A stretch of DNA of 64,000 nucleotides from Roseomonas xinghualingensis (GCF_025791835.1 NZ_JAOXLP010000004.1:1-64000), one strand, 5' to 3'; shown: positions 45,474 to 55,385, counted from the stretch's first letter. Program-made: numbers and translations. The notes: a model not told the origin generated them from the sequence alone.

Positions 45474-47525
45474 TCAGCCCGCGCGCCGCGCCACCTTTAA
45501 CCGCTCCGCCAACTCCTCGCGCCGGTAAGGCTTGGTCAGCACCGGCACGTCCACCGGGATGCTGTGCTGATCCGCCAGAGCCTCATTCGCATAGCCCGAC
45601 GTCAGCAGCACCCGCAGGCCCGGCCGCAACCGTCCGGCCTCCACCGCCAGCTGCACCCCGTTCATCCCGCCGGGCATCACCACATCCGAGAACAGCACAT
45701 CCACCCGCTCATCGCCGCGCAGCCGCTCCAGCGCCTCGGCCGCGTCGCGCGCCGGCAGCACGCGGTAGCCAAGATCGGTCAGATTCTCGACAACGGCCGC
45801 CAGCACCGCCGGCTCGTCCTCCACCGCAAGAACCGTTTCGCCCTCCTCCGCGCGCCGCAGCGGAGAAGTCACGCCAATACTGGGCACCGCGGCCTTCGGC
45901 ACCCCCTCGGTGCGAGGCAGCCAGATCTCCACCACCGTGCCCCGACCGGGGGCCGAGATGATTTCCACCTGCCCGCCCGAGGCTCTGGCGAAGCCATAAA
46001 CCTGGCTCAGCCCCAAGCCGGAGCCCTTGCCGAATTCCTTGGTGGTGAAGAAGGGCTCGAAGGCCTGGGCACGGGTTGCCTCATCCATGCCGCTGCCATT
46101 GTCGGTCACCGACACCACGACATAGCTCCCGGCCTGCAACCCCTCGGGCGTGCTGGCCCCCTGCCTCACCACCACGTTCCGGGTTCCGATGGTGATTCGC
46201 CCGCCCTGCGCGGGCATTGCGTCGCGCGCATTGACCACCAGGTTCAACACGGCCGCCTCGAACTCACCCGGATCCACCTGCGTCGGGTGCAGGCCCGGAT
46301 GCAGCGAGAGGTCCAACTCCACGGCCTCCCCCAGCGCCCGGCGTGTCAGCGGCTCAAAGTCCAGCAGCGCGGCATTCAGGTTCATGGTCTGGGGCCGCAG
46401 GCTCTGGCGCCGCGCGAAGGTCAGCAGTTGCCGTGTCAGCCGCGCTCCTCGCTGCGCCGCCTCTAGCCCGGCATCGGCCAGCTTCATCACCCGCGCATGG
46501 TCCTGCGGCCGCCGGCGGATCATGTCAAAGCCGCTGGTCACCACCATCAGCAGGTTGTTGAAGTCATGCGCGATGCCGCCGGTGAGCCGCCCCACCGCCT
46601 CCATCTTCTGCGCCTGGCGCAGTGCCGCCGCGGCCCGCGCCACCTCCTCGGCCGCCGTCTCGGCCCGCCTGCGCAGCACATCCACCTCGTGCAGATAGGC
46701 CCATAGGATCACGCAGGCCGAGGCCAGCGCCTCGATCCGCCCGACATACCAGCCGACTGACCCCCGCGCCCCGCCCGCCATGGTGATGATGTTGTCCAGA
46801 CACAGCAGCCCGAGCGAGGCGGTGAGCCAGAGATCAAGCACCGTCTGCCGCCCACGCGTCACCCGCCACACCGCGAACAGCGCCAGCAGCGTTAGCGCTT
46901 GCACCGCGGGCGCCACTCCCGAGGTCAGGACAGCCGAATAGTCCTGCCCCACCACCTCCGGCAGCAAGGGCAGTCCCCAGGTTGCAATCAGGGCCGCGAA
47001 CCCGGCCAGCCCGAACGCCGCCAGAGCGGCCAGGGCGCTTGCCAGCCCCACCGCCTGGGGCCTGACCAACCGGCGCTCTCCCCGCCGCAAGGCGAAGGCA
47101 TAGGCCAATGCGCAAACAGGCGGCCCGAGATGCCAGAAGATCCAGAGCCAGGTCACCGTCTCCGGCCCCGCCCCCAGGAGGCGGCCGGGCGCCACCATGC
47201 CAGGAAAGCTCAGAAGCTGGAGCAGCAGAATGATGGTGCTGTAGAGCGTGCCACCCGCCATGAGCAGCAGCGGCAGGGAACGCGCCCACCAGAATTGCGT
47301 GAACAGAACCCAGGTGCTCAGCCCATAGGCCGAGATCAAGGCGGTCTGGTTTATGGCGACGAAGGCGGGAATATCAGGGCCGGGCCTGGCGGCAATCGGC
47401 AGCAGGCACAGGGTCACGGCCAGAACCAGGGAACAGAACACGAGCGCAGCACGCCGTTGCTGGCGGGTCGGCGGCTCGCTGGCCAGCGAAGCCGAGACGG
47501 GGTCGGCGCTCCCTCTCTCCATCAC
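45474..47525 (-). CDS. MASE4 hybrid histidine kinase
   Basis: A 683-residue membrane sensor kinase. The N-terminal MASE4 domain has several membrane segments (about residues 25-285; IPAFVAINQTALISAYGLST, GMVAPGRLLGAGPETVTWLW). A HisKA helix follows with the phospho-His in GRLTGGIAHDFNNLL, then an ATPase domain (NLVVNARDAMPAQGG, GSGLGLSQVYGF), and a C-terminal receiver domain (VLAVEDEPAVLAAVVENL, phospho-Asp in VLFSDVVMPGG, LTKPYRREEL). It probably senses a membrane-related signal and passes the phosphate to an unlinked regulator, as no response-regulator gene is adjacent. The start at 47525 is the first Met of an uninterrupted frame. Confidence 0.91.
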   Translation of the reverse strand: MMERGSADPVSASLASEPPTRQQRRAALVFCSLVLAVTLCLLPIAARPGPDIPAFVAINQTALISAYGLSTWVLFTQFWWARSLPLLLMAGGTLYSTIILLLQLLSFPGMVAPGRLLGAGPETVTWLWIFWHLGPPVCALAYAFALRRGERRLVRPQAVGLASALAALAAFGLAGFAALIATWGLPLLPEVVGQDYSAVLTSGVAPAVQALTLLALFAVWRVTRGRQTVLDLWLTASLGLLCLDNIITMAGGARGSVGWYVGRIEALASACVILWAYLHEVDVLRRRAETAAEEVARAAAALRQAQKMEAVGRLTGGIAHDFNNLLMVVTSGFDMIRRRPQDHARVMKLADAGLEAAQRGARLTRQLLTFARRQSLRPQTMNLNAALLDFEPLTRRALGEAVELDLSLHPGLHPTQVDPGEFEAAVLNLVVNARDAMPAQGGRITIGTRNVVVRQGASTPEGLQAGSYVVVSVTDNGSGMDEATRAQAFEPFFTTKEFGKGSGLGLSQVYGFARASGGQVEIISAPGRGTVVEIWLPRTEGVPKAAVPSIGVTSPLRRAEEGETVLAVEDEPAVLAAVVENLTDLGYRVLPARDAAEALERLRGDERVDVLFSDVVMPGGMNGVQLAVEAGRLRPGLRVLLTSGYANEALADQHSIPVDVPVLTKPYRREELAERLKVARRAG

Positions 47526-47638
47526 ATCCTTCTAACACAACGCGAGTCCAAAGCGGAAAAACACACGCTATGGTTGCATGATGCCATGAAAGATGCCGGA
47601 GTCATCCGGAAAGTGTCGTCATTCCACCGCATGAACGC

Positions 47639-47668
47639 AAAAAACCGCCGTGGGAAATCCCTCGGCGG
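47639..47668 (-). terminator. Rho-independent terminator of rpmJ
   Basis: On the minus strand CCGCCG-A-GGG and CCC-A-CGGCGG form a long stem around ATTT, followed by a run of six T (complement of 47639-47644). It lies 82 bases after the rpmJ stop and before the MASE4 kinase gene, so it separates the two transcripts. Confidence 0.9.
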
Positions 47669-47749
47669 CATCGCGTCAAACCAGCTTCCCGGCAGGTGCT
47701 TCCCGCCTGGATCGCGCTGGCAGCCCAATGAGCCGCCAGCGCCCCGAAC

Positions 47750-47875
47750 TCAGCCCTGGCGGGCCTTCATGCGGGGGTTCTTCTTGTTGAGCACGTAGAG
47801 GCGGCCACGGCGGCGCACCACCACGCAGTTCTTGTCGCGCGTCTTGGCGGTCTTGAGGGAATTACGGATCTTCAT
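47750..47875 (-). CDS. rpmJ: 50S ribosomal protein bL36, zinc-free form
   Basis: A 41-residue basic protein: [20 protein letters not shown] followed by [21 protein letters not shown]. This is bL36 of the large ribosomal subunit. The zinc ligands of the 37-residue form (three Cys and one His) are missing apart from one Cys, so it is the C-minus, zinc-independent type, usual in alphaproteobacteria. The gene stands alone, with its own promoter (47953-47981) and a strong terminator. Confidence 0.95.
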   Translation of the reverse strand: MKIRNSLKTAKTRDKNCVVVRRRGRLYVLNKKNPRMKARQG

Positions 47876-48380
47876 CGGTCCAACCTGGTCACGGCGCCTG
47901 GGCAAGGCATGAGGGGGCGGGGCGACGTGACCGTCCCCCGGAAGGAGGCGGCGGTATATGGGCAGGACCCGCCTGGGTCAACCTTGGCGCCTCCGTCATG
48001 CCCCAAACCACGCCCATTTTTTGGGCCAACACAACGATAACGCGCCGCTGCCGCCCATCCCCACACTCCAGGAGCCCCGGGAGGAAGCCTCCCCATGCCC
48101 CGTGGTGTGGCAAGCACTCCGCGAACGCCGTTTCAGCCTCAACATCCCGGCGCTTTGCGGCTTTCGTGTAACAGTGACGGCCGAAATACAACGGGGAGTG
48201 GAATACCCCTCGCAACCTGCATCCTGCGCTGCACAATTCCGTTGCGCCTAGGATCGGCCCCGATCGGCCACCCATACCGGACCACCGCCATGCTTACCCG
48301 AATCCGCCGCCTGCTGCTCCGCCTCCGCTACCGGCCCGAGCGCCGCTACATGCGCGGAAGAGCAGGCGTCTAGGACCGCC
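47876..48380. other. Intergenic region between rpmJ and Hsp70-family gene
   Basis: The left part holds the rpmJ promoter and leader. A hairpin GCCCA-TTTTT-TGGGC lies at 48012-48026. On the plus strand 48290-48373 could encode a 27-residue arginine-rich peptide (MLTRIRRLLLRLRYRPERR at its start) ending seven bases before the Hsp70-family stop; it has no ribosome binding site and is doubtful. No other gene is evident. Confidence 0.4.
47953..47981 (-). promoter_or_regulatory. Promoter of rpmJ
   Basis: On the minus strand TTGACC (47981-47976) and TATACC (47958-47953) are separated by exactly 17 bases. Both boxes are close to the housekeeping consensus. The transcript would start about 70 bases before the rpmJ ATG. 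Confidence 0.6.
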
Positions 48381-49628
48381 TCAGGCGCCATCGCGCCCCA
48401 TCAGCGCCAGCCCCTCGGCCACCGAGACGAACTCGCCACCACCGAAGATCCGCTCCTCCCCGAAGCGCCGGGCAAAGAGCGCGCGCACAGCCGGCACCAG
48501 CGAGGTCCCCCCCGTGAGGAAGACCCGGTCCACCTGCTCGGCACCGATCTTCGCATCCACCAGGGCAGCCTCCACCGCCGCCTCCATCCGGGCCAGATCG
48601 GGCGCGATCCAGGCCTCGAAATCCGCCCGCGCGATTGGCGCCTCGATCGTGAAGCCCTCATGCCGGAAGGTCAGCATCGCCTCCTCCGCCGAGGAGAGCG
48701 CCGCCTTGGCCGAGGACACGGCGCGGTACAAGGCATAGCCCGCCTCGTCCTCGATCAGCCGGATCAGCTGGTGCAGCCGCTCCGGATGGTCGGCCGTACG
48801 CGCCACCTCGGCGATCTCGCGCAGCGTCTTCGGTCCACGCATCAGCGGCAGCTGGTGCCAGCGCGCGAAGCTCGCATACCAGGCGGGCGGGATGGGCAGC
48901 GGCTTGCCCATCACCCTGTATTCCCCGCCCTTGCCCAGCAGAGGCGAGACGACATGGTCGATGATCCGCGTGTCGAAGGCGTCCCCCGCCAGCCCCACGC
49001 CCGCATGCCCCAGCGCCACCACCTGGCGTGGCGGGCCGGGGTCGAAGCGCATGATCGAGAAGTCGCTCGTGCCGCCGCCGAAATCGCCCACCAGCACGGT
49101 GGCCGGCCGCCCGATGGCGCTCGCGAAGCGGTGCCCCGCCGCCGCCGGCTCCAGCGCCACCTCCACCTCCGGCAGCCCGGCCCCGGCGAAGCCCTGGCGC
49201 AGCCGCGCCTCGCCGAAATCGTCATCCGCCCGCTCGCCCACGAAGCGCACGGGGCGGCCCACCACCACCTTGGCGCCTTCCATTTCCGGCCCGAAGGGCG
49301 CCAGCAGCTCCCGCAGGAACAACGAGACCAGGGATTCCAGCGTCCAGCGCCGGCCCATGATGCGCGTCTCGGTAAAGCTCTTCTGTGCCAGGTAGCTCTT
49401 CATGGACATGATGAGCCGGCTGGCCAGCGGCTCGTCCAGATAGGCCTCGATCCCCGCCGGCCCCGCCGCATGCCGCAGCGCCCCGCCCATGGGATCGGAC
49501 CAGAAGCACAGCACGGAACGGAACACCTCACCCGTATCGTGCCGGAGCGTCACCGCCTTCCCATCCGCGCGGAGGGCGGTGACGACGCTGTTGGTGGTGC
49601 CGAAATCAATGCCGATGACGGGTTGCAT
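48381..49628 (-). CDS. Hsp70 family protein, YegD-like
   Basis: A 415-residue Hsp70-like ATPase without the peptide-binding domain. The phosphate-1 motif is IGIDFGTTNSVVTALRADG, phosphate-2 is VLVGDFGGGTSDFSIMRFD, and the adenosine motif is VFLTGGTSLVPAVRALFARR. The length and the lack of a C-terminal substrate domain match YegD and related proteins. Its role is not established; YegD is associated with protein quality control. It stands alone in the leftward direction, 62 bases from the TSUP gene stop. Confidence 0.9.
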   Translation of the reverse strand: MQPVIGIDFGTTNSVVTALRADGKAVTLRHDTGEVFRSVLCFWSDPMGGALRHAAGPAGIEAYLDEPLASRLIMSMKSYLAQKSFTETRIMGRRWTLESLVSLFLRELLAPFGPEMEGAKVVVGRPVRFVGERADDDFGEARLRQGFAGAGLPEVEVALEPAAAGHRFASAIGRPATVLVGDFGGGTSDFSIMRFDPGPPRQVVALGHAGVGLAGDAFDTRIIDHVVSPLLGKGGEYRVMGKPLPIPPAWYASFARWHQLPLMRGPKTLREIAEVARTADHPERLHQLIRLIEDEAGYALYRAVSSAKAALSSAEEAMLTFRHEGFTIEAPIARADFEAWIAPDLARMEAAVEAALVDAKIGAEQVDRVFLTGGTSLVPAVRALFARRFGEERIFGGGEFVSVAEGLALMGRDGA

Positions 49629-49690
49629 GCTCCGGCCCCTCGCGAAAAAGGGGCGGGTTCAACCCTGTCCTGCGGCCCCTGGCAAGGGGG

Positions 49691-50521
49691 TCAGGTCACC
49701 AGCGAGTAGATCATCCGGATCGAGGTGATCGCCAGGAACACCGCGAAGGCCCGCTTCAGCGCCAGCGGCGGGATGGTATGGGCCAGATGCACTCCCCAGG
49801 GAGTGGCGAGCATGGAGGAAGGCACGATCAGCGCGAAGCCGATCAGGTTCACATAGCCAAGGCTTGCCGGCGGCAGCAGCGGATCGCCCCAACCCGCATA
49901 GATGAAGCCGATGGTGGCCGGGATGGCGATGACGATCCCGAAGGCAGAGGCCGTCGCCACCGCCGAGCGGATGGGCGTGCCGAACATGTTCATCAGCGGA
50001 ACGCCCACCGTGCCGCCGCCGATTCCCATCATGGCCGAGATGCCACCGATGAAGACGCCCAGCACCTGCCGCAGGAAGCCCTTGGGGAATGTCTCGCGCA
50101 GACGCGAGTCCACGCCGGTGAAGCCCATGTTCAACGCCACCAGCAGCGCGATCACCGCGAAGATCGCCGTCAGCGTCGCGCCCTTGACCCAGATCGCGAT
50201 GATCGTGCCGAGCAGCACGCCCACCACCAGCGAGGGGATCATCGCCTTCAGCAGCGGAACATCCATCGCCCCCTTCGCATAGTGCTTGCGAGCGGACTGG
50301 ATCGAGGTCGGGATGATGGTGGCGAGCGAAGTGCCCACCGCCAGCTTCATCTGAATGGCCTCGGGGATGCCCAGAAAGGGGAAAACATTGAAGAGCACCG
50401 GCACGATCACGATGCCGCCACCAACCCCCAACAGCCCCGCCAGCGTACCCGAGACGAGCCCCGTGATCGCCATCACCGCCGCCAGTGCGGCAATCCAGAC
50501 GGGGTCGTTCATGTGTTCCAT
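49691..50521 (-). CDS. TSUP (TauE/SafE) family membrane transporter
   Basis: A 276-residue protein with about eight membrane segments. The two repeats carry the family's glycine-rich helices: TGLVSGTLAGLLGVGGGIVI near residues 20-39 and GGISAMMGIGGGTVGVPLMN near 158-177. TSUP members export sulphite, sulphoacetate, taurine or related small anions. It is head to head with a second, dissimilar TSUP gene across a 119-base gap. The substrate is unknown. Confidence 0.92.
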   Translation of the reverse strand: MEHMNDPVWIAALAAVMAITGLVSGTLAGLLGVGGGIVIVPVLFNVFPFLGIPEAIQMKLAVGTSLATIIPTSIQSARKHYAKGAMDVPLLKAMIPSLVVGVLLGTIIAIWVKGATLTAIFAVIALLVALNMGFTGVDSRLRETFPKGFLRQVLGVFIGGISAMMGIGGGTVGVPLMNMFGTPIRSAVATASAFGIVIAIPATIGFIYAGWGDPLLPPASLGYVNLIGFALIVPSSMLATPWGVHLAHTIPPLALKRAFAVFLAITSIRMIYSLVT

Positions 50522-50640
50522 GGGTATTCCCTGCGCGATCTGCGGACGAAACTGCCGCGAAAGCGGGGCTTAGGCCGGAATGTACCGGCTGTCAGGGGGG
50601 ATGGCTGGCGCAGCTCTTTCCTCCAGCGCATCATCCGCCC

Positions 50641-51399
50641 GTGTCGCTCATCACCGATCCCTGGTTCTACGCCCTCGCCATACCGGGCTTCCTGATCAAC
50701 GGAATCAGCAAGGGCGGCTTCGCCTCCGGTGCCGGAAATGTCGCGGTTCCCCTCATGGCGGCCGTCGTGCCGGCCCCGCAGGCGGTGGGCATCTCCCTGC
50801 CCGTCCTCTGCGTGATGGATGTCGCGGGGCTGCGCGCATGGTGGGGAAAATGGAGCGTGCGGGAGATGCGCGCGATCCTGCCGGCCGGGCTCGTGGGCAT
50901 CGCCATCGGCAGCCTCACCTTCGGCCTCTTCTCGGCGAAGGGCATCAGCCTGATGCTCGGGATCCTGACCCTGGCCTTCCTGGCCCGCAGCCTATGGCAG
51001 CGCGTGCGAGGCCTGCTGCCGCCCCCGGCCGCCCCCAACCGCCTGAAGGCCTGGATCTGCGGCACCGCCTCGGGCCTCACCAGCACGCTGGCCCATACCG
51101 GCGGCCCGCCCCTGGCCATGTATCTCTACCCGCTGAAGCTCGACCGCCAGACCCTGGCCGCCACCACCACCGTCTTCTTCGGGGTGATGAACTACGCGAA
51201 GCTCCTGCCCTATTGGGGCCTCGGCCTGCTGGACTGGACAAACCTGCTCACCAGCCTCGTCCTGATCCCCCTCGCCCCCATCGGCGTGTATCTGGGCATC
51301 TGGCTGCAAAAGCGGATCAGCGACCATAGCTTCTACAATGTGGTGTATGTGCTGCTGGCGATCACCGGCACAAAACTGATCTGGGACGGACTTTCCTGA
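50641..51399 (+). CDS. TSUP (TauE/SafE) family membrane transporter
   Basis: A 252-residue TSUP protein with about eight membrane segments, starting at GTG 50641 (VSLITDPWFYALAIPGFLIN). The first repeat carries GISKGGFASGAGNVAVPLMA, a common TSUP variant, and the second repeat GLTSTLAHTGGPPLAMYLYP. The frame is open upstream, but the membrane domain begins here and the preceding part would overlap the divergent gene. Its stop overlaps the start of the racemase gene by one base, so the two are probably coupled. Confidence 0.88.
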   Translation: MSLITDPWFYALAIPGFLINGISKGGFASGAGNVAVPLMAAVVPAPQAVGISLPVLCVMDVAGLRAWWGKWSVREMRAILPAGLVGIAIGSLTFGLFSAKGISLMLGILTLAFLARSLWQRVRGLLPPPAAPNRLKAWICGTASGLTSTLAHTGGPPLAMYLYPLKLDRQTLAATTTVFFGVMNYAKLLPYWGLGLLDWTNLLTSLVLIPLAPIGVYLGIWLQKRISDHSFYNVVYVLLAITGTKLIWDGLS

Positions 51400-52127
51400 T
51401 GGCGGACGAAAAGATCCTGGGTGTCCTCGGCGGCATGGGCCCTCTGGCCAGCGCCGAGTTCATGCGCCAGCTCACCCTCCTCACCCCGTCCGAGCGGGAC
51501 CAGGACCACATCCCCGCCATCCTCTGGTCCGACCCGCGCATCCCGGACCGCAACGCCGCCCGCCAGGGCCGTGGTCCCGATCCCCTGCCTGCGCTGCTGC
51601 GCGGCACACGTGGCCTGGAAGCCGCTGGCTGCGGCGCCATCGCCATCCCCTGCAACACCGCCCATGGCTGGATCGACGGCATGCGCGCGGCGACGCGCCT
51701 GCCGATCCTGCATATCGTGGACGCCGCCGCTGATGCCTTGCGTGCCCAGGGCATCGGCCCCGGCCCCATCGGCGTGATGGGTACCGCCGCCACCCTCGCC
51801 ATGGGCCTCTACCAGGATGGCCTCCGCGCGGGCGGGTGGGACGTCTCCATCCCCACAGAGGAAGAAATGGCCCGCTGGGTCACGCCCGGCATCGCCCTTG
51901 TGAAGGCCAACCGCGTGGCCGACTCCCATGCCCCGCTGGCCGAGGCCGCGAAGGCCCTGGCCGCACGCGGCGCGCGGGCGGTGGTGCTTGGCTGCACCGA
52001 AATCCCCCTGGGCATCGCCGCCGGCCCCGCCCTGCCCTTCCCGGTCATCGACACCATCGCAGCCCTGGCCCTGGCCTCGATCCGCTGGGCCCGCCCCGAC
52101 ATCCTGGCGAAGGCCGAAGCGGCGTGA
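51399..52127 (+). CDS. Aspartate/glutamate racemase family protein
   Basis: A 242-residue cofactor-independent racemase. The two catalytic cysteines are in AIPCNTAHGW (about residue 86) and VVLGCTEIPL (about 199), and the N-terminus LGVLGGMGPLASAEFMRQL is the RacX/YgeA signature. It interconverts L- and D-amino acids or isomerises a related acid. It overlaps the TSUP gene by one base, suggesting that the transporter moves the product or substrate. The substrate cannot be deduced. Confidence 0.93.
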   Translation: MADEKILGVLGGMGPLASAEFMRQLTLLTPSERDQDHIPAILWSDPRIPDRNAARQGRGPDPLPALLRGTRGLEAAGCGAIAIPCNTAHGWIDGMRAATRLPILHIVDAAADALRAQGIGPGPIGVMGTAATLAMGLYQDGLRAGGWDVSIPTEEEMARWVTPGIALVKANRVADSHAPLAEAAKALAARGARAVVLGCTEIPLGIAAGPALPFPVIDTIAALALASIRWARPDILAKAEAA

Positions 52128-52139
52128 ATCCATGATCGC

Positions 52140-52176
52140 GGTGGCCCCGAAGGCTGCGGTGCCTTCCCGGGCCACC
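52140..52176. terminator. Hairpin between convergent genes
   Basis: GGTGGCCC pairs with GGGCCACC, and GAAGG with CCTTC inside it across a small bulge. It lies between the stops of the racemase gene and the leftward solute-binding protein gene. The T-tract is poor on both strands, so its role as a terminator is uncertain. Confidence 0.4.
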
Positions 52177-52189
52177 CAGATCCCCGGCC

Positions 52190-53791
52190 TCAATCCTTCC
52201 GAACGTTATAGAACAGTGGCTGCCCCTTCAGCACGCCGCTGATGCGCCGGTGATAGGCCGTCTGCTGGTAGAATGTGCCCAGGGGCAGATAGGGCAGCTC
52301 GCGGAAGGCCTCCGCCTGCAGCTCGCGCGCGATGCGCTTCTGGCTCTCCAGGTCCGGCGCGTCGATCCAGGCCTCACGCAGGCGCTCCACACCCGGCGCG
52401 CTCGGCCAGCCGAAGGTGGTGCGCTCGCCCGTGCCGCGCAGATAGGTATGCGCCGCCGGATCCACCGCCGTGATGCCCGGCACCCAGATGCAGAAGGCGC
52501 TCCATCCGCCCTTCTCCACTGGCTGCCGCGAAGAGAGGCGCTGGATCACCGAACCCCAGTCCATGGGCTGGTAGTCCAGGTTGATGCCCATGCGCCGGAA
52601 CATATCCGCCGCAACCTCGCTCATGGCGTTGATCGTCGGGAAATCGGTCGGCGCCGGCATCACCACGCGCTCCCCCTTGTAGCCCGCGGCCTCCAGCGCG
52701 CGCTTTGCCGCCGCGATGTCGCGCGGACCGTTGAGCGCCGCCATCCCCTCGTCATTCGCCATGACGGAGCCGGGCGCAAAAAAGCCCACCTTGTCCGCCC
52801 ACATCTTGCGGTCGTCTCCCACGACGGCCGCCATGAAATCCGATTGCTGGATCGCGCCGAGAAAGGCACGACGCGCCTCCGGCTTGTCGAAGGGTGGCAT
52901 CAGCGTGTTGAAGCGCAGGATGCATTGCGTGCCGAAGGCATCCTGCGCCTCGATCGCGATGTCGCGGCTGCGGCGCAGAAGCGGCAGCAGGTCGAAGGAC
53001 GGCTGCTCCCACCAATCCATCTCGCCAGACTGCATCGCGGCGGCCGCCGTCGAGGCATCCGGGATGGTGTGCCATTCCACACGGTCCAGATGCACCTGCT
53101 TCGGCCCGGCGGTGAAGCTGGCGGCACCGCCCGGGCGCGGCACATAGCCCTCGAAGCGCTCATACACAGCCCGCGCGCCGGAGACACGCTCACCGGCAAT
53201 GAAGCGGAAGGGGCCGCTGCCGACCATCTCCGTCACCTGCACCGTGGCCTCGGTGCGCGCCAGCCGCTCCGGCATGATGGCGCAGATACTCGGGCCGGGC
53301 TTGGCCAGCGCATTCGGCAGCAACCGCCAGGGCCGCTTCAGCCGGAACACGATCGTCCGGTCATCCGGCGCGGACAACTCATCCACCACCGCCATCAGCG
53401 ACTGCCCATAGGCATCGCGACTGCCCCAGCGGCGGATGCTGGCCACCGCATCACGCGCCAGCACCGGCGTGCCGTCATGGAAGACCAGCCCTTCGCGCAG
53501 GGTCAGCGTCCAGCGCCTGCCATCCTCCTCGACGCGATGCCCTTCCACCATCTGCGGCTGCGGGTTCAGCGCCTCGTCCACGCCATACAGCGTGTCGAAC
53601 ACCATCAGCCCATGGTTGCGCGTCACGGCCGCCGTGGTCTGGATCGGATCAAGCAGCGTCAGATCGGCCTGGGGGATGAATTTCAGCGCGCTGGCGGGCT
53701 TCGCCAGGGCGGGGCGGGCGAGCGGCGCGCCCAGCCCGGCCATCGTGCCCATGGCGGCGGAGGCACGGAGGAACGAACGGCGATACGTCAT
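52190..53791 (-). CDS. Family-5 ABC solute-binding protein
   Basis: A 533-residue periplasmic receptor (DppA/OppA fold). The leader MTYRRSFLRASAAMG is Tat-like, with cleavage near ALAKPA. Typical segments are LKFIPQADLTLLDPIQTTAA, LREGLVFHDGTPVLARDAVA and MVGSGPFRF. The ATG at 53791 follows AAGGGA and begins the export signal; the frame is open to 54091 but that part is not protein-like. No permease or ATPase genes are adjacent, so it is an orphan receptor. The substrate is probably a peptide or glycoside. Confidence 0.9.
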   Translation of the reverse strand: MTYRRSFLRASAAMGTMAGLGAPLARPALAKPASALKFIPQADLTLLDPIQTTAAVTRNHGLMVFDTLYGVDEALNPQPQMVEGHRVEEDGRRWTLTLREGLVFHDGTPVLARDAVASIRRWGSRDAYGQSLMAVVDELSAPDDRTIVFRLKRPWRLLPNALAKPGPSICAIMPERLARTEATVQVTEMVGSGPFRFIAGERVSGARAVYERFEGYVPRPGGAASFTAGPKQVHLDRVEWHTIPDASTAAAAMQSGEMDWWEQPSFDLLPLLRRSRDIAIEAQDAFGTQCILRFNTLMPPFDKPEARRAFLGAIQQSDFMAAVVGDDRKMWADKVGFFAPGSVMANDEGMAALNGPRDIAAAKRALEAAGYKGERVVMPAPTDFPTINAMSEVAADMFRRMGINLDYQPMDWGSVIQRLSSRQPVEKGGWSAFCIWVPGITAVDPAAHTYLRGTGERTTFGWPSAPGVERLREAWIDAPDLESQKRIARELQAEAFRELPYLPLGTFYQQTAYHRRISGVLKGQPLFYNVRKD

Positions 53792-53928
53792 ACGGCAGAT
53801 CCCTTGGTGGCCTGGCAGTGTGCTGGTCTCCTGCCGCGACCTTATCAACCATTCGGTTGACTGCAATCCGGGCCGGCCGTTGAGGCATATCCATTCAACA
53901 GAACATGGCGAATGAATCACGCAAACGA

Positions 53929-53958
53929 ATGCCGCCGGGCCGAACCGCCCGGCGGCAT
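53929..53958 (-). terminator. Terminator-like hairpin of aceA
   Basis: ATGCCGCCGGGC and GCCCGGCGGCAT form a perfect 12-base stem around a 6-base loop, 15 bases after the aceA stop. The following minus-strand sequence (TCGTTTGC) is only moderately T-rich, so it may be an attenuated or 3-prime-end protective hairpin. Confidence 0.7.
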
Positions 53959-53972
53959 CGTGGTTCGCCAGC

Positions 53973-55385
53973 CTACTTCGCCAAGGCCGGCGCGTTGCGC
54001 TCGCCGCAAGCCCAGCCATGGTTGTGCACCAGCCCATCGTCGTGATCGACAGGCTCGCCACCCACCCGCGGCGTCGGCCCTGCCTCGCCATGGAACTGCG
54101 CGGCCTCGGTGGAATGCTTCAGCGCGGTGGTGGAGGAACGCCCGCCGCTCGCCGCCGTCGCCACCGCGTCGAAATAACCCACGCCCACCTCGCGTTGGTG
54201 CCGCGTGGCGGTGTAGCCATCCGCCTCCGAGGCGAACTCCGCCTGCTGCAGCTCGGAATAGGCCGCCATCCCGCGCTCGCGATAACCTTTTGCCATCGTA
54301 AACATCGAATGGTTCAGGCTGTGGAAGCCGGCAAGCGTGATGAACTGGAACTTGTATCCCATCGCCGCGATCTCGACCTGGAACTTCGCGGCCTGCTCCT
54401 CACCCATCTTCCGCTTCCAGTTGAAGCTTGGCGAGCAGTTATAGGCGAGCAGCTTGCCCGGGAACTCGCGGTGGATCGCCTCGGCAAAGCGCCGCGCATC
54501 CTCCAGATCCGGATCGCTCGTTTCCCACCAAAGCAGATCGGCATAGGGCGCATAGGCAAGGCCACGCGCGATCGCGTAATCTTTGCCCACGCCCGGCTTG
54601 ATCCGGAAGAAACCCTCCGGTGTGCGCTCGCCGGAGATGAAGGGATGGTCCCGCTCATCCACGTCGCTGGTCAGAAGCTGCGCGCTCTCCGCATCCGTGC
54701 GGCACAACAGCACGGTCGGCACGCCCTCCACATCCGCCGCCAGCCGCGCGGCGTTCAGCGTGCGGATATGCTGGCTGATCGGCACCAGCACCTTGCCACC
54801 GAGATGCCCGCACTTCTTCTCGGATGCCAGCTGGTCCTCGAAATGCACGCCGGCCGCGCCCGCCTCGATCATCGCGCGCATCAGCTCATAGGCGTTCAGC
54901 GGGCCACCGAACCCGGCTTCCGCATCGGCGATGACCGGCGCCATCCAATGCGTCGTGTCGCCGCCTTCCTGCACCGCGATCTGATCGGCACGGCGCAGCG
55001 CCGCATTGATCCGCCGCACCACCTTCGGCACGGAATCCACCGGATAGAGAGACTGGTCCGGATACATCTCGCCAGCGGAGTTCGCATCCGCCGCCACCTG
55101 CCAGCCGGAGAGATAGATCGCCTTCAGCCCAGCTTTCACCTGCTGCAGTGCCTGGTTGCCCGTCAGCGCGCCGAGCGTCGGCACGAAAGGCTCGGAATGC
55201 AGCAACCGCCACAACCGCTCGGCGCCCATTTCGGCCAGGGTGTGGCGCACACGGAAGGAACCGGAGAGCCGCGCCACATCCCCGGGCGTGTAGTCGCGCC
55301 GGATGCCGGCGAAGCGATTGGGCTCGGCGGAGTGGCCGCTGGCGGAGCCATCAGGGGCGTAAGCCGGGTTCGTCTGCGAATGCAT
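53973..55385 (-). CDS. aceA: Isocitrate lyase
   Basis: A 470-residue isocitrate lyase, splitting isocitrate into succinate and glyoxylate in the glyoxylate cycle. The catalytic loop KKCGHLGG lies at residues 190-197, with [15 protein letters not shown] before it and [12 protein letters not shown] after it. The ATG at 55385 has AGGAGG seven bases upstream; a GTG one codon earlier (55388) is also possible. The gene is divergent from a RamB/ScfR-type regulator, and the 131-base gap contains TTTGC repeats that fit such a regulator. The terminator-like hairpin follows the stop. Confidence 0.96.
   Translation of the reverse strand: MHSQTNPAYAPDGSASGHSAEPNRFAGIRRDYTPGDVARLSGSFRVRHTLAEMGAERLWRLLHSEPFVPTLGALTGNQALQQVKAGLKAIYLSGWQVAADANSAGEMYPDQSLYPVDSVPKVVRRINAALRRADQIAVQEGGDTTHWMAPVIADAEAGFGGPLNAYELMRAMIEAGAAGVHFEDQLASEKKCGHLGGKVLVPISQHIRTLNAARLAADVEGVPTVLLCRTDAESAQLLTSDVDERDHPFISGERTPEGFFRIKPGVGKDYAIARGLAYAPYADLLWWETSDPDLEDARRFAEAIHREFPGKLLAYNCSPSFNWKRKMGEEQAAKFQVEIAAMGYKFQFITLAGFHSLNHSMFTMAKGYRERGMAAYSELQQAEFASEADGYTATRHQREVGVGYFDAVATAASGGRSSTTALKHSTEAAQFHGEAGPTPRVGGEPVDHDDGLVHNHGWACGERNAPALAK

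Noticed and set aside
52250..53860. A 536-codon open frame on the plus strand
   Set aside because: It is antisense to the solute-binding protein gene and has no domain, start site or signal of its own.
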